Assembly (NCBI GenBank): GCA_963281255.1
Contig: OY725492.1
Coordinates: forward strand, 5,345,132-5,409,131
Reading direction: 5' to 3'
DNA: 64,000 nt
Origin: Aphrocallistes beatrix
Lineage: Eukaryota; Porifera; Hexactinellida; Sceptrulophora; Aphrocallistidae
The notes under the pieces are model-generated. The model did not search any database. It was not told where the DNA came from and saw only the letters and a list, made by a program, of their open reading frames with translations. Position 1 is the first letter of the stretch, and every line of letters starts with the position of its first letter. Of the stretch, positions 19,723-29,940 are shown piece by piece. The translations under genes were made by a program, and so were the position numbers.

Positions 19723-22527
19723 TGTAATATATTTGGGTAGAAAGCAATTCAAACTGTATTTAGTTTTCTAAGTGCTTGTAATGGAATCACCAGATTAAGA
19801 TAAGCATACAATCTGTCACAAGCGATAGCTTGCCCTATAAATATGTAAGTAGAGTCAGTGAAGTCCTATTATGATTAACACCATGGGTGGTACTAAGCTA
19901 CGGAAACCACGCAGGTAGTGATGAGGTATAACACTACTGTCTAAAGTCTCTACACTCCCTTCCACTAGCAAGAGTCTTTACTCTAAGATTCTGGTTGGTA
20001 TCTGTCGGGAGGGTGTCGTATCCGAGATGAGCGACGCGGTGGAGGAGGGGTCACCTGTTGTGCTACATCACTGCGACTAGTCACTATGGGCTGCATTTGT
20101 GGACAACGAGCTCCAACAGTATATGGAAAGGAAAAATCTTGAGTATCCACTGGACCATTTGCTTCATCAGCGCGGATGTGATCCATGTGGCGATGTATTA
20201 TCCTCCCATCGTCCAATTTGACTATAAACGATAATGGTCCGCTTTTCTCCGTTAGGATACCCTTTAACCAGGACGTCCCATGGGGGAAATTGCGCACGAA
20301 GACGCGTGAGCCAATGGTGAGATCCCTCTGCTTAGCCGCACAGTCGTACCTTTCCTTCTGTACTTGTTGTTTAACTCCTATTCGAGCTGAAAGATCAGGG
20401 ATAAGGCGACTGAAGTGCGATCTGAGCTGCCTTCCCATAAGCAGTTCAGCTGGAGTTATTCCCGTGGTTGAATGGGGGGTAATATGGTAGTGGAATAAGA
20501 ATCTAGATATTCTTGTTTCCAGCGATTCTGTAGAAGTTCTTTTCATACTGTCTTTAAACGTCTGTACCGCCCTCTCGACTTGGCCATTGGAAGAGGGGTG
20601 GTATGGAGCAGTTCTGATATGTCGAATACCATTCTTCATCGTAAACTCCTGAAATTCTGCACTAGTGAATGCAGTTCCGTTATCTGACACGATTATCTCA
20701 GGTAATCCATGCGTTGCAAATAAGGTTCTGAGTTTTTCGAGAGTAGAATTCGAAGTCGCCGAATGTACTATTGATACCTCCATCCATTTCGAGTGGGCAT
20801 CCACTACTATAAGGAACATCTTCTCCATGAATGGACCAGCAAAATCAATGTGGATACGCGACCATGGACGATCAGGCCACTCCCAAGGATGTAATGGCGC
20901 CTTAGGAGGCGAATGTCTTGATAACTGACAAGGCTTGCATGACTTAACTTTTGCAAACGGTACCACCCTAGGCCGAAAAAATTTTGGAAGAGCATTGGGA
21001 TCGACACAAATCTTTGTGCGAATATCCTCCACACAACCAAGTTCATCTTGGAATAGAGGCGAGTAAAAATCCAAAATCCTAGTCAGCTCACTCGAGGTGC
21101 GAATCTGATGAAGCTGGGACCAATTCAATTCTATCTTCCTTAGCCAATCACGTCCAAGCAGGCTGGGGCCATTTCCTTCTACCACTAACAAGTTCAACCT
21201 TTCTTCCTGCCCATTGAGTTTTACATCTACTTCAAGATTGCCCATTACCTTGATCTCTTCGCCAGTATAGGTCCTCAGTCGGGCTCCAGAGGGTTGTAGC
21301 AATGGGGTTTTTCCATCAGCCCATAACGTTTCGTAAGTATTTTGACTAATTATTGACAAAGTCGCTCCCGTGTCCACTTCTAACAATAGGTTTGCTCCAT
21401 TGATCGTCGCTGTCACCTGCATAGGATGATTGTTTCGGTCCTTCACATTGAACAAGTTATATTCCCCACACTCCATATCCCCACTGGCCTCGTCAGGCTG
21501 AACCTGGTGTGTATCTTGAGACTGTATCTGATGCGTATCTTTCTGGCGAGGATGTAGAAACGACGTGCTCTTCGGCTTGCTCCGACAAACTTTGGATAGG
21601 TGCCCTTGCTTCCCACACTTGTAACAGGTTGCATCTTTGTAGCGACATTCAGCCCCGCGATGGCCTGCGCCACAACGATAGCATACCACAGCTTGACTCC
21701 TCTCGGACGTACTTTTCACGAGGTAAAGCTTCTCTGAGCTCACCTTTGAACTTTGCAAATCATGAACATTACGCTCCGCGGATTCCGCTGCTTGAGCTAG
21801 GTCGAATGCCTTCTTAAACGTCAAATCTGGCTCGGAAAGCAAACGGCGTTGGATACCACTGTCGCTAATACCACACACAAGACGGTCACGGAGCATATCA
21901 TTTAGCGAATCCCCGAAGCCACAATGCTCGGACAGCTTCCTTAGCTCAGCAACGTAGACCGCAACTGCCTCACCGTCCCTGCGAGACCGAGAGTGGAACG
22001 TAAACCTCTCCACAATAACTGAAGGCGTAGGTTGTAGGTGATTCTTCATTAGTTCAACCAGCTGCACGAAGGTCTTCTCGGCCGGTTTGACAGGAGCGAG
22101 CAAGCTCTTCAGGAGCTGGTACGTCTCCGCGCCACACACGCTAATGAGGATCGCCCTCTGTTTATCCTCAGAAACGATTTCGTTAGCCGCAAAATACTGC
22201 TGAAGCCTTTCAGTGTATGAGGTCCAGTCTTCTTTACCGGCCTCGAATTCGCTAATGACTCCGTGCCTGGATGCCATTTATATCTTCGTTGCCACTGTAA
22301 TATATTTGGGTAGAAAGCAATTCAAACTGTATTTAGTTTTCTAAGTGCTTGTAATGGAATCACCAGATTAAGATAAGCATACAATCTGTCACAAGCGATA
22401 GCTTGCCCTATAAATATGTAAGTAGAGTCAGTGAAGTCCTATTATGACTAACACCATGGGTGGTACTAAGCTACGGAAACCACGCAGGTAGTGATGAGGT
22501 ATAACACTACTGTCTAAAGTCTCTACA
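19723..22527 (-). mobile_element. Short Ty3/gypsy LTR retrotransposon lacking reverse transcriptase
   Basis: Two 232-bp LTRs (19723-19954 and 22296-22527), which begin TGTAATATA and end TCTACA on the plus strand, differ at one position that I could find. The target duplication CTTCA flanks the element (19718-19722, 22528-22532). The element is read on the minus strand: a putative primer site starts TGGCAACGAAG right after the right LTR, and a purine tract GTGGAAGGGAG abuts the left LTR. The interior is only about 2.34 kb. Near-identical LTRs mean a recent insertion. Confidence 0.93.
19983..22277 (-). CDS. Fused Gag-protease-integrase polyprotein
   Basis: A 764-residue ORF whose ATG lies 18 bp after the LTR. 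Order: Gag (about 1-200), two zinc knuckles (about 198-230: CYRCGAGHRGAEC and CYKCGKQGHLSKVC), aspartic protease with DTGA (LLLEVDTGATLSII), then a short linker up to the point where reverse transcriptase normally begins (RPRVVPFA). From there it passes in frame into the end of the integrase zinc domain (CKPC) and the integrase core, with HIDFAGPF, VSDNGTAF and NGQVERAVQ carrying the D-D-E residues. RT and RNase H are missing entirely, so it could move only with help from a full element. The C-terminus RRSSRIRHPPDRYQ is typical for gypsy elements. Confidence 0.9.
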   Translation of the reverse strand: MASRHGVISEFEAGKEDWTSYTERLQQYFAANEIVSEDKQRAILISVCGAETYQLLKSLLAPVKPAEKTFVQLVELMKNHLQPTPSVIVERFTFHSRSRRDGEAVAVYVAELRKLSEHCGFGDSLNDMLRDRLVCGISDSGIQRRLLSEPDLTFKKAFDLAQAAESAERNVHDLQSSKVSSEKLYLVKSTSERSQAVVCYRCGAGHRGAECRYKDATCYKCGKQGHLSKVCRSKPKSTSFLHPRQKDTHQIQSQDTHQVQPDEASGDMECGEYNLFNVKDRNNHPMQVTATINGANLLLEVDTGATLSIISQNTYETLWADGKTPLLQPSGARLRTYTGEEIKVMGNLEVDVKLNGQEERLNLLVVEGNGPSLLGRDWLRKIELNWSQLHQIRTSSELTRILDFYSPLFQDELGCVEDIRTKICVDPNALPKFFRPRVVPFAKVKSCKPCQLSRHSPPKAPLHPWEWPDRPWSRIHIDFAGPFMEKMFLIVVDAHSKWMEVSIVHSATSNSTLEKLRTLFATHGLPEIIVSDNGTAFTSAEFQEFTMKNGIRHIRTAPYHPSSNGQVERAVQTFKDSMKRTSTESLETRISRFLFHYHITPHSTTGITPAELLMGRQLRSHFSRLIPDLSARIGVKQQVQKERYDCAAKQRDLTIGSRVFVRNFPHGTSWLKGILTEKSGPLSFIVKLDDGRIIHRHMDHIRADEANGPVDTQDFSFPYTVGARCPQMQPIVTSRSDVAQQVTPPPPRRSSRIRHPPDRYQPES

Positions 22528-22619
22528 CTTCATTTGAAGTCAACTAATCTAGAATGTAAAGCAGATTTGAATCTACAAAGTTCACATTAACAAAGATTAT
22601 TATATTTCAACAACTCGTC

Positions 22620-22741
22620 TGATTGACGTCTTCCCGACCGCTCTGGTGGAATGGAATGCAATAAAATGTTTGATCCGTCTTTGTAGAATTAAACACATTT
22701 ACTCACCCATCCCCTACTACCACACATTTGATCGACTGCAT
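22620..22741 (-). pseudogene. Truncated Rac-like copy (exon 1, intron 1, start of exon 2)
   Basis: Exon 1 at 22707-22741 is intact (MQSIKCV...GDG, donor GTGAGT). Exon 2 breaks off after the P-loop codons GVGKTS at about 22625. It forms the upper end of a tandem unit of about 1.43 kb that repeats with Rac-like C and D. Confidence 0.8.
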
Positions 22742-22779
22742 TTTGATTTGAACTTGACTGGATTATATTTCACTAAAAG

Positions 22780-23066
22780 AATCTAATATTTCGATAATAA
22801 CAGTAAGACAGATGTATTTAGAGATGTTAGTTACCTAAATTTCATCATTATGACAATAATGATGAAATTAAGACAGAGAGGAGAGACTCTAGCGGACAGC
22901 CGACAGCCGCGCAAGCAAATGAAACGTGCTCGTTAGATTAATTGCAGTTATGAATTCCCATAAATAAAACCAGAGTTCATTTAAAATGTGTTAGCAGTAC
23001 TTTGTCCACTGTATAGAATTGTACACCATTTCATCACTAATTCAAGTACAGCATATAAATACAAAT
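22780..23066. repeat. Near-identical repeat between Rac copies (pairs with 24213-24500)
   Basis: Both copies carry AGACAGATGTATTTAGAGAT, TCATCATTATGACAATAATG and GCCGACAGCCGCGCAAGC in the same order. They mark a tandem duplication with a period near 1.43 kb covering the Rac 3' flank. Confidence 0.85.
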
Positions 23067-23084
23067 GTACAAGTATCCGTTCTG

Positions 23085-24173
23085 TTAAATGAGACTACAG
23101 AACTTCTTGCCGCTACCCGCGTCCTTCCTCGGCTGTAGCACAGCTCTTATCGCCTCGTCGAACACTGTCTTCAGTCCTTTCTGAGTGAGCGCAGAGCATT
23201 CGAGGTACTTCACAGCTCCCACTTCCTTCATCATGCTGAGTCCCTGTGCGTAGGAAATAGGCTCTAACTCCTCTTCCCTCAGCCTCTGTACCGTCTCTAC
23301 ATCGTCTCTCAGGTCCAGTTTGGTCCCCACTAGGATGATGGGAGTGTTAGGACAATGATGCGAGACCTCTGGATACCACTACACAGTGAAATGTTGGTTA
23401 GCTTCAAATTCCTAATCCCTAGTTTGAAATATAGAGAAGATATGGGGTATTTTGCATCTTAAATACTTCGCTTAACAATTCCAGAGACTTACAGTCCTTG
23501 GATAAATTTGTCCAAAATATTAAACAACAGGATTGCCATTGAATTTCTAGGAAAAGCATTGCAGTACCTTATGCTGTAGGAATTGCCGTATTGGAGTAGT
23601 TACTCCAAACTTGCCAACAGTCCCGCTTTCGGAAAATGTTGAAAATTATGTCCCGCGAAAAATTTCCAAAGTGGAATTGTCCAGCTTTTTATTGGGTAGG
23701 ATTAACACTCAGATATTTGTCTTGATGAGTTTCCCAATGTCTGCTAAAATACTACTCATCTCACACTTTCTCCTTGCAGAGTTGGTTTGTATATAATGCT
23801 ATATTTATCCTGTTACTAACCTTGGCTCGGACATTCTCAAAAGAGTCCGTGTAGACGAGGGAGAAGCAGATCAGGAACACGTCTGTATATGGGTAGGAAA
23901 GAGGCCGCAATCTGTCATAACCTTCATGCCCCGCTGTGTCCCAGAGTCCGAGGTTTACTAGCTGTCTGTCCACCATGATGTTTGCCGGGTAGTTGTCCAT
24001 CACATTTGGAATGTATTCGCACGGGAACGCATTCGTAGTGTAGCTTATCAGGAGAGACGTCTTCCCGATCCCTCTGGAGGAATGGAATGCAATAAAATGT
24101 TTGATTCATCTTCTGAAAAATTAAACACAAATACTCACCCATCCCCTACGACAACACATCTAATCGATTGCAT
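23085..24173 (-). CDS. Rac-like GTPase C, altered switch residues
   Basis: Exons 24139-24173, 23821-24073 and 23085-23378 join in phase for 193 residues with no stop. The start [12 protein letters not shown] and P-loop GGIGKTS are good. Switch I reads IPNVMDN, so the conserved threonine is asparagine, a change expected to weaken magnesium and effector binding. Switch II reads [13 protein letters not shown], with histidine in place of the catalytic glutamine. [20 protein letters not shown] and the CAAX box CSLI are kept. It may be a product with altered cycling or a decaying copy; sequence alone does not decide. Confidence 0.75.
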
Positions 24174-24212
24174 TTTGAATTGAACTTGACTGGATTATAT
24201 TTCACTAAAAGA

Positions 24213-24500
24213 ATCTATTATTTCGATAATAACAGTAAGACAGATGTATTTAGAGATGTTAGTTACCTAAATTTCATCATTATGACAATAATGATGAAAT
24301 TAAGACAGAGAGGAGAGACTCTAGCGGACAGCCGACAGCCGCGCAAGCAAATGAAACGTGCTCGTTAGATTAATTGCAGTTATGAATTCCCATAAATAAA
24401 ACCAGAGTTCATTTAAAATGTGTTAGCAGTACTTTGTCCACTGTATAGAATTGTACACCATTTCATCACTAATTCAAGTACAGCATATAAATACAAATTT
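24213..24500. repeat. Second copy of the 22780-23066 repeat
   Basis: Near-identical to 22780-23066 and in the same place relative to its Rac gene, ending close to exon 3 of Rac-like D. Confidence 0.85.
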
Positions 24501-24516
24501 ACAAGCATCCGTTCTG

Positions 24517-25593
24517 TTAAATGAGACTACAGAACTTCTTGCCGCTACCCGCGTACTTCCTCGACTGTAGCACAGCTCTTATCGCCTCATCGAACACTGT
24601 CTTCAGTCCTTTCTGAGTGAGCGCAGAGCATTCGAGGTACTTCACAGCTCTCACTTCCTCCATCATGCTGAGCCCCTGTGTGTGGGAGATAGGCTCTAAC
24701 CTCCTTTCCCTCATCCGCTGCACCGTCTCAGCATCGTCTCTCAGGTCCAGCTTGGTCCCCACTAGGATGATGGGGGTGTTAGGACAATGGTGCGAGACCT
24801 CTGGGTACCACTACACAGTGTAATGTTTGTTAGAATCAAATTCCTAAGCCCTAGATTCAAATCTAGAGAAGCTATGGGGCATTTAGCATCTTTGGTACTT
24901 TGCTGAACAATTCCAGACTTACAAAAGTTTTTAAATAATTTGGCCTCAATATCAAATAACAGGATTGCTATTGAATTTCTAGGGAAAGCATTGCAATACC
25001 TTCTCCTGTGGGAATTGCCGTACTGGCGTAGTTACTACAAACTTGCCAACCGTCCTGCTTTCGGAAGTTGAAAGCTATGTCCCGCGAAAAAGTTCCAAAA
25101 GTGGAATTGCCTCGCTTTTCATTGGATTAATACGCGGTTATTTGTCTTGCTAAGTTCCCCAATGTCCAAAAAATACTACTCATATCACACTTTCTCCTTG
25201 CAGAGTTGGGTTGTATGCAATGCTATATTTATCCTGCTACTAACCTTGGCTCGGACATTCTCAAAAGGTGCCGGAGAGACGAGGGAAAAGCAGATCAGGA
25301 ACACGTCTGTATGAGGGTAGGAAAGAGGACGCAATCTGTCGTAATCTTCTTGCCCAGCTGTGTCATAGAGTCCGAGGTTTACTGACTGTCCGTCCACAAT
25401 GACATTTGCTGAGTAGTTGTCGAACAGTTGGAATGTATTCGCCCGGAAACGCATTTGTGGTGGCTTATCAGGAGAGATGTCTTACCGACAGCTCTGGAGG
25501 AATGGAATGCAATAAAATGTTTGATTCATCTTTTGAAAAATTGAACACTAATACTCACCCATCCCCTACGACAACGCATTTGATCGACTGCAT
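24517..25593 (-). pseudogene. Rac-like GTPase D, frameshifted
   Basis: Exons 25559-25593, 25245-25493 and 24517-24810 keep their splice sites, but exon 2 is 249 nt instead of the family's 253. Two separate 2-nt losses lie between the P-loop and switch I (near ISYTTNAF and near IPTVF), so the frame is broken. After the second loss the sequence reads [20 protein letters not shown] and [17 protein letters not shown], which is well preserved. Exon 3 is intact with CAAX box CSLI. Loss therefore looks recent. Confidence 0.85.
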
Positions 25594-25599
25594 TTCGAT

Positions 25600-26696
25600 T
25601 AGAACTTCACTGGATTGCATATTCACTCAAAGAATCCATTATATATACTCCACTTGTCTGAGCTAAATATAGATCCGAATTCGAATTTAAAAATAAACTG
25701 ACGCCTTAATATTGTAACATATTGGTTCATGCCTAGCTTTGTTGTCTTTTAATTTTTCAAAAAAGTTGTGTAGCTTCGTCTTATCTTGATAGAAAATCTG
25801 ACCTTTAAGCACATTCTTCAAATAATCTCGTGCAGCAATAACAATCTTTGAGTTAATTACGATAATACGAGTGATCTTATTAGCTCATGTGGTTAGTGGT
25901 TGTCACGGGTGGTCTTGATTTTTCTTGAGTAAACTTCACTAACTTCATTATATTGTATACCTGGTTCTAAGGTTCACAACAACCACTTCTGATTCACATC
26001 AACCACTAACCACAAGAGTTAATAACACTCCTGTAGTATCCTAAATAACTCAAAGATTGTTATTGGTGCACTGGATTATTTAGAGAATGTGCTTAAGGGT
26101 CAGATTTCTTATCAAGATAAGACTAATTAATTCAGAAATGGATAAGCTCTGTAGTGAAGTTCTCTGTACCAGCCTCGTACATACACAAACTCTTAACTTT
26201 AAATAATAATAATCTTAAAACCAGAGTGGACCATGGGTCATGGGTCACTTGGGACACATAAATCGCTGGGTCAGTTGGGTCATGGGTCACGACCTCTTGA
26301 CCCAGTGATCCAGTGACTGGGTCACTGGATTACAGGGTCATGGGTCACGTACTGGATCACTGGGTCATGGGTCACTGTAAGTGACCTATGTTCCCTCTGC
26401 TTAAAACTTATCAACAGATAAACTGAACAGCTATTCGAGTTTAGTTAATCGATACAAGTTAACAAATGATTCCAAACCGAACGAATCTAAACCCAAATAA
26501 CAAACATTTCAAGAATTGCACAACAAAAACATAAAACAACAATTCCATTCTGAATCGAGTGAGTTAGTTCATTTCTTTAAGTGGGACACATGGCTACACT
26601 AAACACCGATGCTTTGTAGCTTTAAATTGTTTGTTATTTACGAATTGTACCAGTTTCAGGTTCTAGAGTAATGGTACCGATCTCCTTTAGATAAAA
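25600..26696. other. Intergenic region with copied Rac flank and a low-complexity repeat
   Basis: 25.7-26.2 kb repeats the Rac 5' flank block also present at 15.4 and 39.5 kb. A tandem GGGTCATGGGTCAC-type repeat follows (26225-26395). No gene is supported. Confidence 0.6.
26225..26395. repeat. Degenerate GGGTCATGGGTCAC tandem repeat
   Basis: Variants of TGGGTCA, TGGATCA and GGGTCACTGG repeat many times over about 170 bp. It interrupts the flank block shared with Rac-like E, so it arose after that duplication. Confidence 0.75.
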
Positions 26697-27866
26697 ATGT
26701 CCAAAGCCGAAGAAATATCCAACATAACTCAGCTGACGAACCAGCTGACTGAAGAGAGCATCAGCAGACTACAGTCCTGCATGAGTGTACCAGCAGGCAT
26801 AGTGGAGCAGTGTGCTTCTGATAAGTCTGACTTTTTGTATGCGTTGCATGAAGAGTGGGACACATTCCAACCGTCAGCATTCCATGGCGCTCTGCATGCA
26901 ATAGGCAGAGCTGACTTGGTCCCGATCGCCAGTAGAATTCCATAGCTATGCCAACCCTCCACCGGCAGGAAAGAATGTACAGACACTCCTAAGACCGTTC
27001 ACACCTTCGTAAACATGCTCAAGACCGAGGTCGAGTCGCAAAACTGGAAAATGTTCCAAAGTTACGTCAACGTGAAGTGTAAAGGCGAAGTGAAATTCGA
27101 AACCGCCATGCAAACGTGCATTGAAGGAGGTTTGTTTACGAGTGACCTAGAAAAGTTATGCGAGGTTACTAAGAGTGTTGGGAGGAACGATTTAGCCGTA
27201 AAAATTACTTCATTCAAAGGTGTATTCGCCAAACTAAGCAATCACGAGTTGAATAGCAAACTTTCTGACGAACTAAGTAGTAACGAACTCGTAGACGAGG
27301 AGAAGTGGCAATTTTGTCTAAAAAAGTTCATGAAAACACAAAATATACACGTAAACGTCGTTCTCGGTGAGGCAGCCGTCTCTATTGAGTCTTTCTTCAC
27401 TCCGTTGACAGTCATTAAAGTAAAAACAGCCGAATAGAGGGCTTTGGAGGAATGTGGGATAAACGAAATTGATTTTCTCACATTTCGCCAAGCGAATTGT
27501 GAGTTTGGATAAGTTGAAGGCCGGGCACGAATTATTACATCGCCATAACGAGATAAAACAGCTTGCACTTATTCCCGTTAATGCTAGCTTGTTTACGGCG
27601 CTTTTCATCAATTCCAATTCAATTCTGACTCAAACCCTTTCGCACCTGTACACTCAGCTGATCGTCTACATGATTAGGCGCCAGTTGATCCGAATTGTCC
27701 TTAAGAAGGACAGCAAGGTCCTCAATATGTCCGATTTCCATCCGGCCATCAGGAAATCCATCCGTGCCATCGGGCTGGAAGGTCAATCTCGGGATATTCC
27801 ATCGAGCGCTCACCTCCGAGAAGTATATACTGCTCCTGAATTCCTCCAACTCCTAAACCAGCTTTA
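26697..27866 (+). pseudogene. Death-effector-like / NACHT-type (NLR-like) gene remnant
   Basis: A reading frame starts at 26697 and stays in frame to about 27510, broken by TAG at 26943 and TAG at 27435. It holds two death-fold-like segments: LYALHEEW...GALHAIGRADLV (about residues 30-80) and a second with GGLFTSDLEKLCEVTKSVGR followed by NDLAVKI. The xGRxDL pattern is typical of death-effector domains. A third segment, one frame over (27469-27866), reads HRHNEIKQLALIPVNASLF and LSHLYTQLIVYMIRRQLIRI, like the helical region after a NACHT ATPase in NLR proteins. No P-loop is present, so the ATPase core is deleted. NLRs are cytosolic immune sensors. The family assignment is from motif resemblance and is moderate. 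Confidence 0.55.
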
Positions 27867-27867
27867 G

Positions 27868-28268
27868 GTAGATCGTCTATTGGTTCACCCATCTTCGACC
27901 GAATCACTGGTCGATTTTTGAGATTTCGCGAAAAGTTTTGTTTAAAATAGTCTTCACACAGGACTCAACTATCATTAACTATCATTAAAAAATAATTCAT
28001 CATTCGATTATGACGTCATCATACGCATCAAAAATTGAGAAAACAGTAAGATAGACGTATTTGTAATCTACCTTATTTTTAATAAATGTGAGCCTAGGCG
28101 CTCAAAGAACGCCTCTGGCAGTCACAAAATGTCCGTCCCCGCGCAGCGGAAGCAAACGAAGCGCGCTAGTTCACTACTAAACAAGGAAACTGCACTTCAT
28201 CTTATTATAATCTAGTTGTAGTATCAGTCAATTGATTAATGATGTTAGGACATGAAGTGATATCTCTT
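27868..28268. other. Intergenic; Helitron-like 3' end
   Basis: Contains GAGCCTAGGCGCTCAAAGAA and GCAAACGAAGCGCG followed by the terminal CTAG at 28166-28169. The segment after it is the 5' flank of an NHL gene and is an inverted copy of the DNA upstream of NHL copy 1. Confidence 0.6.
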
Positions 28269-28278
28269 CTATAAATAG
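28269..28278 (+). promoter_or_regulatory. TATA box of NHL fragment 3
   Basis: CTATAAATAG on the plus strand, 86 bp upstream of the fragment's ATG at 28364, with the family leader. It drives only a dead fragment. Confidence 0.6.
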
Positions 28279-28363
28279 GCACGAGAGACAATATCTATCA
28301 TTTATCTAACTACCACTCTCCTTTCTTACTATCAATAGATTGAACTATATTTATAGTATCAGA

Positions 28364-28540
28364 ATGGCAGATCGATTTCCCGACATTGCACAAGCTGTAG
28401 ACACAGCAGAGACACACCTGATCGCTTTTAACTCTTGACAAGGCACCAGAAAAACTCTCTTTTCCTCATGCTATCGCAAAAGACTAATTCACACCAAATT
28501 TATGTCGCAGAAGGATATCCAACATCTCACGTGTGTCCAT
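28364..28540 (+). pseudogene. NHL-repeat gene fragment 3 (only plus-strand copy)
   Basis: ATG at 28364 begins MADRFPDIAQAVDTAETH, the family N-terminus, then reaches a stop at about residue 25. Traces of later sequence (CTTTTCCTCATGCTATCGC, ATTTATGTCGCAGAAGGAT) follow out of frame, and the homology ends near 28540. It is the only NHL copy on the plus strand and derives from an inverted duplication. Confidence 0.8.
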
Positions 28541-29056
28541 TTTCATTGTACGCAACACACGAGATATCTCAAATAGATTCGATTAGAGCATTTCTATGTC
28601 ACAGAAAGTAATCAAGAAAAATTGCTGAATCAGTAAGATAAAGCTGTTTTGGCTAAATTCTAATAACTACAAACTCCAAAAAAGTACAACGCAATCTCAA
28701 TGAATGATTATGTGACGGAAATTTGATAATAATACACTGAACTACTCCTCCATAGAAATAAATGTATAGGATATATTCAGCATTACATGAATGCCAATCT
28801 GAGCCATGCATGATAAAAGCGGAAAGCAGCATTGAATTTCGCGGGACATGGCGGGACGCTATAGAACAGTATTATACATAGAATGAAAAAAGCTGGACAT
28901 AATGGGGAAATTTCATGGAAAAGCGGGAAACTCGACAAAATTAGCTCAATGGAAGAAGAGTGGAAAAAGGAAGACGTCTCGACAAAAATAAGACAGTTGG
29001 CAAGTATGCATTGTTACAATAGAGATATGACGCTAGAGAGAAAGATTCATTAAATA
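28541..29056. other. Intergenic; interspersed repeat copy
   Basis: 28787-29015 is a direct copy of the repeat at 3445-3605. It replaces the 3' end of NHL copy 4, so it may have helped truncate that gene. Nothing else is seen. Confidence 0.55.
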
Positions 29057-29840
29057 TTATGTTCCTTCTTTCGAAAATATTTTGATTTGATGATCCGAAT
29101 TATCAGTGAGGAGTAAATGACCATCAGCATCCAGACAAAAGAAGAAAGGATGAATTCTCAGCATTGCAGGATCTCCACTAGTAATTAGGGATCGTTTTAG
29201 GTCTCCGGTGTAAGAAAAAACTTCAACGTAAGGAGAGGTTTCACAGAGAATGTATACTTCGTCTGGTGTCAGCTTAACGTCACAAGGATATCTCATGGAG
29301 TGGTGTGAGATGTGTCGCTGGTAGTGGAGCTTGCTATTCAAGATTTGGACTCGACTGTTGTTACGATCAGTAACGAAGATATCTCCGTTGGTCGAGACAG
29401 TGAGTTGTCTAGGCTGATCGAACTGTCCAATACCAGACCCTCTGTCCCCTACCCAAGCAACGAGCCGGAAATGTGTTTTTACTTTGAAATGGAATAGGGA
29501 GTGTTCTACTATATCCGCTACATACACACTGTCTCTATGGATCGCAATGCCGTATGGATACTTCATGTGTGGATGTGAGAATGCGTTTAGGAACTCTCCT
29601 GTCTCTGAGAAGATTGACACACGTGCGATGTTTTCTACGTTTCCTTCAGGACAATAAAATCCGTCTGTTACATAAATTTGGTTGTTATTGGGATCAACTG
29701 CAACAGCATGAGGCCACCAGTGTTCCCCCGTGGCTCGTCCTTGTTTGGCACAAGCGATCAGATGATCGAAGCAATATTTAATATGTGTCTCTACGGGATA
29801 TACGTATTGCTATAGGAATGTCGGGAAATCGAACTGCCAT
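29057..29840 (-). pseudogene. NHL-repeat gene, array copy 4, frameshifted and 3'-truncated
   Basis: The family ATG lies at 29840 (MAVRFPDIP), but a small insertion near codon 12 shifts the frame to a stop at about codon 21. In the shifted frame the family sequence resumes as VYPVETHIKYCFDHLIA and stays open through NIARVSIFSETGEFLNAFSH and GQFDQPRQLTVSTNGDIFVT, to 29057. It then ends at KIFSKEGT, before the last blade. The TATA box region has also drifted (TATATTTATAG near 29925). Broken at both ends. Confidence 0.8.
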
Positions 29841-29940
29841 TTTAACACTATAAATATAGCTCAAACTATTACTAGCAAGAAAGGAGAGTGGTTAGTAGAT
29901 AATGCTAGAGATAGTGTCTCGTTTATATTTATAGGAGAGC

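Larger units (their letters stand above)
19377..22640. repeat. Interspersed repeat copy split by an LTR element
   Basis: The segments 19377-19722 and 22528-22640 together match the uninterrupted copy at 32335-32790 (shared blocks: ACATTTAAAGCAAG, GATAGCCGCCCATTCAAG, ACACACAGTGTCCGCAGAG). A weaker copy lies at 62337-62910. The family has no ORF. Confidence 0.75.
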
